In this document: positions 1 through 8,051 of the stretch, piece by piece
How positions within the stretch are numbered: the stretch's first letter is position 1
Layout: each line of letters begins with the position of its first letter
Source of the DNA: Gemmatimonadetes bacterium 13_1_20CM_4_69_16
GTDB taxonomy: Bacteria > Gemmatimonadota > Gemmatimonadetes > Gemmatimonadales > GWC2-71-9
Direction: 5' to 3'
Length of the DNA stretch: 38,724 nucleotides
Assembly (NCBI GenBank): GCA_001919865.1
Contig: MNIR01000006.1
Coordinates: forward strand, 1-38,724
Made by a program: the position numbers and the translations under genes
Notes under the pieces: model-generated
The model's input: only the letters and a program-made list of their open reading frames with translations
What the model was told of the DNA's origin: nothing
The model's database searches: none

Positions 1-3000
1 GAGCATGCCGTACACCGGCGCCAGCTGAGCCGCGAGCGGCAGAGGCTGGAGCGTGAACGAGCCGTCGCCGTTGTTCCTCGCCAGCGCCGTGGCAAACGTG
101 TACGCCCGCTTCTCGACCGCACCGGCCAAGTCCGCAGCCGAGAAGATGTCGCTCACCGTCTGCCCGGCGTACTCCTGGTACGTGAGGTAGCGCGTCTTGA
201 GCTGAGGCAGGGCGTTCACGAGCTCGTCGCGCATCGCGAGGGGATGGCTTACGCCCCCGCTGTAGGTCGCTACGATCTGCTGGGCAAAGCCGCTCCCCGC
301 GAAGTCCTTCACGTACATCGTCACCGGCTGCGTTGCAGTCGCATGCAAGCGCGTGTTGAGCCCCAGGTTGCCGACGATGAAGTCGACGCGGCCCCCGCGG
401 CCCCCGCCGTGGCCCGTGAAGTCACCGGCCACGATGCGATTCCACCAGCCGTTGCTCTTCTCGAGACCGGGAGTGTTCAGGCGGACGAGCTTCCCGCCGC
501 CCGCGTTGTGGAAGATGGTGATCGGCATCCACTCGCCCACCACCACGAGATCCAACCGGCCGTCACCATCCACGTCCTGCCAGACCGCGTCCGTGACCAT
601 GCCGACCCGTGCCAGCTCGGGTGCCAGTTGCGCGGTGACGTCGGTGAAGTGACCGTGGCCGTCGTTCTGGAGCAGCATGCTCTGGGGATCGGCGCCGTAA
701 CGCCACGGGACGACGCGCCCGCCGACGAACAGGTCGATGTCGCCATCCCCGTCGTAGTCGGCGGCCACGACGCGTGATCCGCTGATGTACTCGGACGGCA
801 GGTTGGGGGTCGCTTTGCGGAAATGGCCTCGCCCGTCGTTCAGGTACAGGCGGTCCTGGAGGGCGGGCGACATGCTCGAGAACTCGTTGCCACCGCTCAC
901 GACGTAGAGGTCGGGGTGGCCGTCGCCGTCCGCGTCGAAGAACACGGCGCCCAGGTCCTCCGACACGCGATCCTGCTCGAAGACGCCGCGGTCGCTGCTC
1001 ACGAAGCGGCCGTCGGGCTGCTGGATCAGGAGCTCACCCGGCTGATCTCTCGCGCCCCCGATGAACAGGTCATCGAGCCCGTCGCCGTTCACGTCCGCCA
1101 CGGCGAGGTACGGTCCCTCGGTTGACAGCAGCTTGGGGATGAGGGGCTCCCGGTCGAAATCGACGAAGTCGTTCTCCCGGTGCACGTACGGCAACTTGAC
1201 GCGGTCCGTGACATCCGTAAAAAGAGGGGTCAGGGGCTGGGGGCTGGGGACCGGGGCTGCCACCGCCTCCGACTCGCGGATTGTGAGACGCTGGTTCGTC
1301 GCGACGTGCTTCCGGACGCTCACCCGCCCGTCCGGCCACTCCACCTTTACTGCATCGATGGTGTCGAGCAGGCCTGCCCCGAACGTGAGGATGTAGTCCA
1401 CGCTGGACTGGAATCCGCGCGTCGGCTCGAGCTCCTGGAAGAACTGCCGCCCTGCACTCTCGAGCGTCACCTTCGCCCCGATGGCGAACCGATTGGCGCC
1501 CTCCCCCGCGAGCTGCACCTGGAGATAGCGGTTCGGGAGCAGCGTCCGGGCGTTGTTGCGATACACGAAGGCTTCCTGGTTCACGTTGTTCACGACCAGG
1601 TCGAGCGCCCCGTCGCCGTCCAGGTCGCCATAGGCCGCGCCGTTGCCAAAGCTCGGCGTGTTCAGGCCCCAGGCGGCGCTCTGATTCGAGAAGGTCAGGT
1701 CGCCGTTGTTCCGGAATGCGTAATGCGGCAGCTTCGTCGAGCTCATCGCCGCGGTGAGTTTCAGGAAGTCGACCCGCTTGCCCCGCATCGCCGCCCGCAT
1801 CGTCTCGTTGTTCGCCAGGAAGGCGATGTAATCCTGCGACGTGACGTCCTTGGCGAGCCCGTTCGTCACATAGATGTCCTTGTAGCCGTCGAGATCGAGG
1901 TCCGCGATCAGCGCGCTCCAGCTCCAGTCGGTTCGGTCCACGCCGGCCAGCTGGCCGATGTCCGAGAACGTGCCGTTGCCGTTGTTGAGATGGAGCATGT
2001 TGCGGGTGAACTGGTAGTGAAAGCCGTTGCGGACCTCGGCCTGGAGACGGTGCCAGTCCTCGAAGGACGTGGTGGTCTTGAGCCGGTGCTCGTCCTCGGG
2101 CAGCATGTCGACGACGTAGATGTCGGGCCAGCCGTCGTTGTTCACGTCCGCGATATCGAGCCCCATGGACGACAGGCTGATGTAGGGCATCTCTTGCTCG
2201 AGCCGCTCGGCGAATGTGCGGTCGCCCTTGTTGATGTACAGATAGTCGCGCTCGAAGAAGTCGTTCGCTACGTAGATATCCGGCCACCCGTCGCGGTTCA
2301 CGTCGCTCACGACCACGCCCAGGCCCAATCCGATCTCGCTCCCGTAGATCCCGGCCGCCGCGCTCACGTCCACGAAGTGCCCGCCCTCGTTGCGGTACAG
2401 CCGGTCGCCGCCCAGCGGGTCGCGCAATCCTCGAGTGTTCTCGAGCGGCATGCTCGAGACCGGGCGAGGCGAGTTGTTGATGACGAGCAGGTCCAGATCG
2501 CCGTCGCGGTCGTAATCGAAGAACACCGCTTGTGTCGAGTATCCGGTGTCGGCGATGCCGTAGGCGGCCGCCGCCTCGACGAAGGTGGGCACACCGTGCG
2601 CGTTGAGGCCCTGATTGATCCACAGCTCGTTGGCGCGGAGCGCTCCCTGCACCTTGCCGGCCTTGCACACGTAGATGTCAAGTCGCCCATCGCCGTTCAC
2701 GTCGGCGAGGGTGACGCCCGTGGTCCAAGACCCGTCCTTGTTCCGCAGGCCCGCCTCGTCAGTCACGTCCCGGAAGCGGAACTTCCCCTCGTTCAAGTAC
2801 AGCCGCGTGCCGCCCTGGTTCGAACTGAGCACGATCTCGGGCAGGCCGTCGCCGTTCAAGTCCCCGATCGCCACCCCGCCACCGTTGTAGAAGTTGCGAT
2901 AGGTGAAGACGTTCAGGTCGTTGGTCTCGGTGAGGCGATTCTCGAATCGGACGCCGGTGTAGCTGGAGGGGAGCAACGTGAACAAGAGGCCGCCGGCGGC

Positions 3001-3060
3001 CGGCGCCGCGGCGGACCCGGCGGCGCCGGAGCAAGCGGTGACGAGACACACCGCTGACAT
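1..3060 (-). CDS. FG-GAP/VCBS repeat protein with ASPIC/UnbV domain (CRTAC1-like), 3' end cut by window edge
   Basis: The frame stays open for 1020 codons from ATG 3060 to base 1, so the C-terminus lies outside the window. The product is a secreted or surface lipoprotein: residues 1-10 end in LVTAC, a lipobox-like Cys10. Many FG-GAP/VCBS calcium-binding blades follow, with repeated DxNxDGxxD cores such as GDLNGDGLPEI and ADVNGDGRLDI. An ASPIC/UnbV segment lies near residues 515-590 (AIGAKV, then VKVEWPDG). More FG-GAP repeats follow it, with a beta-propeller fold inferred. It is downstream of SusC and SusD on the same strand, 110 bp after the SusD stop, which suggests a cell-surface partner of that uptake system. 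No catalytic motif is seen. The start is uncertain: the frame remains open upstream through repeat DNA. Confidence 0.9.
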   Translation of the reverse strand, partial: MSAVCLVTACSGAAGSAAAPAAGGLLFTLLPSSYTGVRFENRLTETNDLNVFTYRNFYNGGGVAIGDLNGDGLPEIVLSSNQGGTRLYLNEGKFRFRDVTDEAGLRNKDGSWTTGVTLADVNGDGRLDIYVCKAGKVQGALRANELWINQGLNAHGVPTFVEAAAAYGIADTGYSTQAVFFDYDRDGDLDLLVINNSPRPVSSMPLENTRGLRDPLGGDRLYRNEGGHFVDVSAAAGIYGSEIGLGLGVVVSDVNRDGWPDIYVANDFFERDYLYINKGDRTFAERLEQEMPYISLSSMGLDIADVNNDGWPDIYVVDMLPEDEHRLKTTTSFEDWHRLQAEVRNGFHYQFTRNMLHLNNGNGTFSDIGQLAGVDRTDWSWSALIADLDLDGYKDIYVTNGLAKDVTSQDYIAFLANNETMRAAMRGKRVDFLKLTAAMSSTKLPHYAFRNNGDLTFSNQSAAWGLNTPSFGNGAAYGDLDGDGALDLVVNNVNQEAFVYRNNARTLLPNRYLQVQLAGEGANRFAIGAKVTLESAGRQFFQELEPTRGFQSSVDYILTFGAGLLDTIDAVKVEWPDGRVSVRKHVATNQRLTIRESEAVAAPVPSPQPLTPLFTDVTDRVKLPYVHRENDFVDFDREPLIPKLLSTEGPYLAVADVNGDGLDDLFIGGARDQPGELLIQQPDGRFVSSDRGVFEQDRVSEDLGAVFFDADGDGHPDLYVVSGGNEFSSMSPALQDRLYLNDGRGHFRKATPNLPSEYISGSRVVAADYDGDGDIDLFVGGRVVPWRYGADPQSMLLQNDGHGHFTDVTAQLAPELARVGMVTDAVWQDVDGDGRLDLVVVGEWMPITIFHNAGGGKLVRLNTPGLEKSNGWWNRIVAGDFTGHGGGRGGRVDFIVGNLGLNTRLHATATQPVTMYVKDFAGSGFAQQIVATYSGGVSHPLAMRDELVNALPQLKTRYLTYQEYAGQTVSDIFSAADLAGAVEKRAYTFATALARNNGDGSFTLQPLPLAAQLAPVYGML
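1226..1256 (+). repeat. G-quadruplex-type G-tract cluster inside the FG-GAP gene
   Basis: Five runs of four or five G separated by 2-3 bases lie on the plus strand, the template strand of the gene that contains them. The minus strand encodes a Pro-rich stretch (VPSPQPLTP) just after the UnbV domain, probably an interdomain linker. The spacing fits the standard G4 pattern. Folding is inferred, not shown. Confidence 0.6.
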
Positions 3061-3086
3061 CAGCAGCTGTAGGTGCGCAAGAAAAC

Positions 3087-3114
3087 GTAGGGGCGCAGCG
3101 TGCTGCGCCCCTAC
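3087..3114. repeat. 28-bp perfect palindromic repeat, copy 1
   Basis: Arms GTAGGGGCGCAGC and GCTGCGCCCCTAC are perfect reverse complements around a central GT. An identical 28-bp copy lies at 12852-12879. This copy is between the SusD stop and the FG-GAP start, so it would form a strong hairpin in the operon mRNA. It is a REP-like element. A role in differential expression or mRNA stability is inference. Confidence 0.85.
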
Positions 3115-3129
3115 CGCGACCTCGACACC

Positions 3130-3147
3130 CTTCACAACCTTCACAAC
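3130..3147. repeat. 9-bp tandem repeat (CTTCACAAC x2)
   Basis: Two tandem copies of CTTCACAAC are followed by a further CTT and a T-run. On the minus strand this reads GTTGTGAAG twice and stays in frame with the FG-GAP gene downstream, encoding Val-Val-Lys repeats if translated. The repeat sits in the 110-bp spacer between SusD and the FG-GAP gene. Confidence 0.6.
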
Positions 3148-3170
3148 CTTTTTTGACCCGCCTGCTGCGC

Positions 3171-4745
3171 TCAGTACCCGGGATTCTGCGTCAACAATGG
3201 GTTCGCGTCCAGCTGCTTCTGCGGAATCGGCAGCAGCATGCGGAACGCTTGGCTTGCCGGCTTGTACCCCCACGGGAGCGTGTACTTGCCGTGCCGGATC
3301 AGATCCTGGCGCCGCTTCGCTTCGCCGGTGAGCTCGAACCGGCGCTCCTGGAGGATGAGGTCGCGAGTAATGGGTCCCGCGAGCGCCGGCGCAACGGTTT
3401 CTTTGGGACGGGCGCGCAGCTGATTCAGCAGCGCCAGGGCATTGGCATCCCCCGGAATCAGCTCGTTCATCGCCTCCGCCTTGATCAGATAGATCTCGCC
3501 CAGGCGGAACCAGGCGTAATCGTTGCCGTTGTTCTGGGCCACGTGTTTCGGATCGGCCGGCCACTTGTAGAGCCGAGGGCCTTCGCCTTCGGTGGCCTGC
3601 GTCTCGTCAGCGATGTTGATGGTGAACACCAATGGGTTGCCGGCCCGGTCTTTGGCCGGAAGGCCGGTCTCCACGTTGTACTGCGTTCCCTGCAGGATGA
3701 CGTTCCGGCGCCGGTCCGCGGCATCGAACGCGTTATACGTCTCCGCCAGGATCGCGAAGCCGTTCCAGGGCGTCGGTGTGTACTGGTTGTAGTGCAGCGA
3801 CCGCATCACGAAGTTGAGGCCGATGTCCGCCACTGGCGCGAACTTGATGACCAGGATGTTCTCCTTCGACCCGCTGTTGGCCCGGAAGCTTTGCGCAAAC
3901 GAGTCGGCCAATTGGTAGCCGGCGGTGGAGTTCAGGATATTGTTCGCCGTAGTGATGGCGGCCTGGCAGGCGTTCTGAGAGCCGATCGTTACCGTCGTGC
4001 ACGAGTTGTAGGTCGTAGGACTGACGCCCGCGTCCTTGTCGAACACCGCGGCGTTCAGGTACATACTGGCCAAGATGGCATCGACGGCGCCTTGCGTCAG
4101 GCGCCCGTTGTTCGCCGCCGGCCACGTGGCTGGCAGCACGGCGCGGGCCGCCGTCAGCTCCGCCTGGATGAACCGGAATACCGAGTCGCGCGTGACGCGC
4201 GGCCGCGCCTGGATCTGAGTCGAGGTGGCGATCGGCACGCCGCCGAACGTGTCCATCAGGAAGTAGTAGTAGAATGCCCGCAGCGTTCTGGCCTCGGCTG
4301 CGACGGTGTCTCGACTCGTGAACGTCAGGGTCGGCAGCACCTCGAGCAGCGCGTTGGCGCGCGCGATGCCGGTAAACGCGGTCACCCAGATACCGTTCCC
4401 AAAACCGTTGCCGACCGGGCTGACCGGCGTCCAGGTCTGGTGGTGCAGCTCGAGCCATTGACCGCCGTCGTACCAGTCCGAGCCACGCGTGGGCACGATC
4501 ATCTCGTCGGTGCTGATCTCGCTCACGTTGTAGTAGTCATCCAGCGTGCCTCGGAGCTGAGCGTAAATCCCCGCCAGGCTGCTGAGCACTTCCCCCTCGT
4601 TGCGGTAGAAGTTGCCCGGGGTAATCGCGCTGGGGGGATTCTCGTCCAGGTTCGTGCATCCCAGGGGCAGGAGCACCGTGCCCAGGAGCAACAGCCTGAA
4701 CAGCCCCACCGCTCCGATCGGTTTCGTCACAAGTGATGTCGTCAT
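3171..4745 (-). CDS. RagB/SusD family nutrient-uptake outer-membrane lipoprotein
   Basis: A 524-residue surface lipoprotein that serves as the substrate-binding lid of a SusC transporter. The signal peptide ends in a lipobox (LPLGC, Cys30). The mature start TNLDENPPSAIT and the helical N-terminal region with GIYAQLRG are typical of SusD. The C-terminal part has the RLGEIYLIKAEAMNE helix and ERRFELTGEAKRRQDLIR, and the protein ends QNPGY, all hallmarks of the family. Length is normal. ATG 4745 lies 14 bp after the SusC stop, so the two are an operon. The substrate cannot be read from sequence; the linked glycosidase-like gene suggests a glycan or oligosaccharide. Confidence 0.95.
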   Translation of the reverse strand: MTTSLVTKPIGAVGLFRLLLLGTVLLPLGCTNLDENPPSAITPGNFYRNEGEVLSSLAGIYAQLRGTLDDYYNVSEISTDEMIVPTRGSDWYDGGQWLELHHQTWTPVSPVGNGFGNGIWVTAFTGIARANALLEVLPTLTFTSRDTVAAEARTLRAFYYYFLMDTFGGVPIATSTQIQARPRVTRDSVFRFIQAELTAARAVLPATWPAANNGRLTQGAVDAILASMYLNAAVFDKDAGVSPTTYNSCTTVTIGSQNACQAAITTANNILNSTAGYQLADSFAQSFRANSGSKENILVIKFAPVADIGLNFVMRSLHYNQYTPTPWNGFAILAETYNAFDAADRRRNVILQGTQYNVETGLPAKDRAGNPLVFTINIADETQATEGEGPRLYKWPADPKHVAQNNGNDYAWFRLGEIYLIKAEAMNELIPGDANALALLNQLRARPKETVAPALAGPITRDLILQERRFELTGEAKRRQDLIRHGKYTLPWGYKPASQAFRMLLPIPQKQLDANPLLTQNPGY

Positions 4746-4759
4746 AGGACTCGAGATCC

Positions 4760-7700
4760 TCAGAACGTGAGTCGCAGGCCGCCCGTAATGGTGCGGGGGC
4801 GCGGATAGCTGAGATAGTCGATACTGCGCGCTTGCAGGCCGGCGCTCGGATTAAGCCCCGACGCCAGGTTCGAGACCTCCGGATCCAAGCCCGAATAGCC
4901 GGTCAGCACGAGCAGGTTGTCGGCCGACACGTAGAGCCGGGCACTCCGGGCCGAACCGCTCAATATCGGCAGGTCGAGCCGATACTCCACCGTGAGATTC
5001 TGCAGCCGCACAAACGAGGCGCCTTCGACCCAGCGGGAGGAGTAAATGGCCGGCTCGTGGATCCCGGTCTGATCGCTCAGCGCCGAGACCAGGAAGTTCT
5101 TGTCCTGCAACGCATCGCTCTTCGTACCAAACACCAGCGCGGTATTGTTGAACACGTCCTGTCCGACGGCCGCCCGGATGAGGAAGCTGATGTCGAACTT
5201 GCCCCAATTCACCTGGCTGTGCAGGCCGAGCGTGAAATCCGGGTTGGCGTTGCCGATGATCGTATAGTCGTTGGCGGTCGGGCTCAGCGTCTCCCCATTG
5301 ACACATCCCGCGCTGGCTGCGATACAGGAGAACACCTGCTGTCCCGCCGCGTTCACGCGGAGAAAGCGCGGTCCGAAGAACGTGCCGATCGGCTGGCCGG
5401 GCAGGATGCGCTGGGCGTCCACGTTGGACTGGCCCTGACCGCTCACGGTACCGCTGGCGATGGAGCTGTAGGGGCCAAGATCGACGACCCTGTTGCGCTC
5501 CGCCGCGAACACCAGTCCGGCCCGCCAGGTGAAATTCGGTCGGGACAGCGCCAGGGCGTCGACCGAGATCTCGAGGCCCTTGTTGCGAACCTTTCCGACG
5601 TTCGCGAGCCGCTGCTCCGCGAAAGCGGGCTGCGCGTTCGACACCTGTAACAGCAGATCGGAGGTGTTCTTGACGTAGTACTCCACGCTCCCGGAGACCC
5701 GGTTATTCAGCAATCCGTAGTCGACAGCCACGTTGAACTGCGCCGTCTGCTCCCATTTGAGGGTCGGGTTGGCATCTCGCGTCGGGATGACACCGGACAC
5801 CGGCACGCCGCCGAACGGATAGCGCGCGCCAGGATCAGGACTGAGCGTCAGCAAGGACGAATAGGGGGGGACGCCCGGATTGCCCTGCAGCCCGTATCCG
5901 ACGCGCAGGCGCAGCTCCGAGAACCCGCGGTCGCGCATGAAATTCTCTTCGCTGATGCGCCACGACCCCGACACCGCGGGGAACACCGCCCATTTGTGTC
6001 CCACCGCGAAGCGGGACGACCCGTCGTACCGCAGCACCCCGGTCAGGAAGTAGCGATCCTTGAGGCCGTAGTTGGCCCGGCCGAAGAACGCGACTTGGCG
6101 GCTCAAGTCTCGTCCCGAGAAATCCGTGATGGTTTGGGCGGCGCCGGGGTTGTTGAAGAGCAGCGCATCGGTCACGTATCCCTGACCTTGCGTCGTCAGG
6201 TTGCCAGTGTTGAATTTGCTGAACTCGTACCCACCCACGACGTCGAGGCTGTGGATGTCGCCGAACTGCCGGCGCAACGTCAGCAGCGTTTGCAGCGTCA
6301 CGGTGGTGTTGTCGAGGCTCGACTGGCGCGCCAGCCCGCCAAACGAGGCGCCCACCGGGCTTGCCTTCGGAAGGTAGATGTTGCGCGAGCCATCCGAGCG
6401 GTCCACCCCCACATTCACCTGCGCCGTGAGCCCCGGCATCAGATCCAGCTCGGCCGTCGCGTTGCCCAGGGTGCGGGTCGTCTGGCCGATGTCGGTGATC
6501 TGGTTCGCCAGCGCCACGGGGTTGCGCACCGACGTCTGACCGACCAGCTCGTAATAGTTGGTCAGCCCGCTCGCCGGGTCGACCACTGTCACCGGCTGCG
6601 TCGGGTTGAAGATCGCCACGTTCTGGAACACCCCGCCTTCGAACCCAGCCGTGCTCTCGAACGTGATATAGTCGTTCTTGGTGTGCGACGTCGTGACATT
6701 GAGCCCGAGGCGCAAGCGGTTGTCGAACGCGTTGTGGGTGGCGTTGAGGCGCCCCTGCACGCGCTGGAAGCCGTTGGAGATCGCTACCCCCTCCTGGTTC
6801 ATGAAATTGAGCGACGCGCGATAGCGTGTGTCCTCGCCCCCGCCGGAGAACGACAGGTTGTGATTGTGCGTCACGGCGGTGCGCTCCAGCTCGTTCTCCC
6901 AGTTTGTGTTCGCCGTCCCCAGTGCCGCGAGGTGCGAGGGACTCAGGCCGCCCAACTTGCCCGCCACCGAGTCCTTGAAGAAGTTCTGGCAGAGCGTCGG
7001 CCGGCTCGTACAGGCGGAAGTCGAATCTGACCGCCAAACGCCAACCTGGCCGTTAGCGAACTGCCGGTATTGATCTCCGTTCAGCACGTCCAGGTGCTTC
7101 GACGCACTCGCCATCGCCACGTAGCCGTCATACTCGACGCCGGCTCCACTCGAGGTCGAGCCCTTCTTCGTCTCGATCAGGATGACGCCATTGGCGGCGC
7201 GGTTGCCGTAGATGGCCGTGGCCGCGGCGTCCTTGAGAATCGTGATCGAGCCGATGTCCGAGGGGTTGATCAAGTTGAGCGGGCTGCGGGGCAGCGGCGG
7301 CTCTCCGCCGACACCGAAGCCGCCCGGTTCGGTCGGGACGTTGTTGATGGGGACTCCGTCGATCACGTACAACGGCTCGTTGCTCGCGCTGATCGATGTG
7401 CCGCCGCGGATCCGGACCTGCGCGCCGGCGCCGGGCTCGCCGTTGTTCTGAATGATCGTGACGCCGGCGGCACGACCCTGCACCATGTTGTTGACGTTGT
7501 CGACCACGCCGACATTCGCCGCGTTGGCATCGATCGTCGAGACGGATCCGGTGATGGCCTCGCGTCGCTGGGTGCCGTACCCGGTCACGACCACCGCTTC
7601 GAGAATCGCCGCCGCCGGCACCAGGGTGAATTGTGCCGTCGCTGTGCCTCCCGCGCTGACCGTCACCTCCTGCGCCTGGGGCCCGTACCCGATCCGCGTC

Positions 7701-7936
7701 GCCCGCAGCCGGTGCACTCCCGCGGGCACCCCGCTCAGCAGGAAGCCGCCGTCCAGCCGCGTGAGCATGCGGTACGGCGTGCCTGCGATCGAGACTTCAA
7801 CACTGGGGAGAGGCTGTTGCGTTGTGCCATCCACGACCTTGCCCGTGACGGCACCGGTGGAGTCCTGCGCGCTAAGTGGGACCGCCCACAACAGGCCACC
7901 GACGAGCGCGGGGATCACATGACGGACCAGTCGCAT
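4760..7936 (-). CDS. SusC/RagA family TonB-linked outer-membrane transporter
   Basis: A 1058-residue TonB-dependent receptor. A signal peptide ends near residue 24 (PLSAQ). A carboxypeptidase-regulatory-like beta-sandwich follows (about 28-105), then a TonB-box-like VVVTGYGTQRR. The plug domain carries the SusC signature VRIRGGTSI and LYVIDGVP. A 22-strand-type barrel ends in GGLRLTF with the terminal Phe needed for BAM recognition. Length is typical of SusC. It is the first gene of the operon SusC-SusD-FG-GAP. A weak Shine-Dalgarno AGAGGG precedes ATG 7936. It is divergent from the gene at 8052, and the shared 115-bp region holds paired operator-like motifs and TTGACA sequences. The SusD partner makes a pedal-bin type importer likely. 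Confidence 0.97.
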   Translation of the reverse strand: MRLVRHVIPALVGGLLWAVPLSAQDSTGAVTGKVVDGTTQQPLPSVEVSIAGTPYRMLTRLDGGFLLSGVPAGVHRLRATRIGYGPQAQEVTVSAGGTATAQFTLVPAAAILEAVVVTGYGTQRREAITGSVSTIDANAANVGVVDNVNNMVQGRAAGVTIIQNNGEPGAGAQVRIRGGTSISASNEPLYVIDGVPINNVPTEPGGFGVGGEPPLPRSPLNLINPSDIGSITILKDAAATAIYGNRAANGVILIETKKGSTSSGAGVEYDGYVAMASASKHLDVLNGDQYRQFANGQVGVWRSDSTSACTSRPTLCQNFFKDSVAGKLGGLSPSHLAALGTANTNWENELERTAVTHNHNLSFSGGGEDTRYRASLNFMNQEGVAISNGFQRVQGRLNATHNAFDNRLRLGLNVTTSHTKNDYITFESTAGFEGGVFQNVAIFNPTQPVTVVDPASGLTNYYELVGQTSVRNPVALANQITDIGQTTRTLGNATAELDLMPGLTAQVNVGVDRSDGSRNIYLPKASPVGASFGGLARQSSLDNTTVTLQTLLTLRRQFGDIHSLDVVGGYEFSKFNTGNLTTQGQGYVTDALLFNNPGAAQTITDFSGRDLSRQVAFFGRANYGLKDRYFLTGVLRYDGSSRFAVGHKWAVFPAVSGSWRISEENFMRDRGFSELRLRVGYGLQGNPGVPPYSSLLTLSPDPGARYPFGGVPVSGVIPTRDANPTLKWEQTAQFNVAVDYGLLNNRVSGSVEYYVKNTSDLLLQVSNAQPAFAEQRLANVGKVRNKGLEISVDALALSRPNFTWRAGLVFAAERNRVVDLGPYSSIASGTVSGQGQSNVDAQRILPGQPIGTFFGPRFLRVNAAGQQVFSCIAASAGCVNGETLSPTANDYTIIGNANPDFTLGLHSQVNWGKFDISFLIRAAVGQDVFNNTALVFGTKSDALQDKNFLVSALSDQTGIHEPAIYSSRWVEGASFVRLQNLTVEYRLDLPILSGSARSARLYVSADNLLVLTGYSGLDPEVSNLASGLNPSAGLQARSIDYLSYPRPRTITGGLRLTF

Positions 7937-7989
7937 AACGGCTGCCCTCTAGACGGTGGGAGGTGAAGGTGAAATGTCCTCCAAATGCT

Positions 7990-8023
7990 GACTTGTCAAG
8001 GCGCAACGCCGACTTGTCAAGGC
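7990..8023. promoter_or_regulatory. Two identical 13-bp operator-like motifs, 21 bp apart
   Basis: GACTTGTCAAGGC occurs at 7990-8002 and 8011-8023, identical over 13 bases and offset by exactly 21 bp, two helical turns. Each holds the small palindrome CTTG-T-CAAG. On the minus strand each also reads TTGACA, a consensus -35 hexamer facing SusC. The location between two divergent genes and the helical phasing fit a dimeric regulator bound at two adjacent sites. The regulator is not identified in the window. Confidence 0.6.
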
Positions 8024-8042
8024 TCGTGAAAAAAGGCACAAT
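8014..8042 (+). promoter_or_regulatory. Candidate sigma70-type promoter for the gene at 8052
   Basis: TTGTCA (8014-8019), a 17-bp spacer, then CACAAT (8037-8042). The -35 overlaps the second operator-like motif. Transcription would start near 8049, only a few bases before GTG 8052, and no Shine-Dalgarno sequence is present, so a leaderless mRNA is possible. Confidence 0.45.
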
Positions 8043-8051
8043 CCAACCACC

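Noticed and set aside
1070-2668. Long minus-strand open frame (532 codons)
   Set aside because: Arg/Gly-rich translation without domain sense; it is a shifted frame of the FG-GAP gene, whose true frame has clear DxDxDG repeats.
1180-3057. Long plus-strand open frame (625 codons)
   Set aside because: Antisense of the FG-GAP gene; Val/Arg-rich composition typical of GC-rich shadow frames.
3130-3155. T-rich stretch as a rho-independent terminator for a plus-strand gene
   Set aside because: No plus-strand gene ends there, and the T-run is not preceded by a hairpin on that strand.
3153-4736. Plus-strand open frame antisense to SusD
   Set aside because: No recognisable motif, and SusD on the other strand is certain.
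5996-7030. Plus-strand open frame antisense to SusC
   Set aside because: Composition is that of a shadow frame; no start signal or domain.
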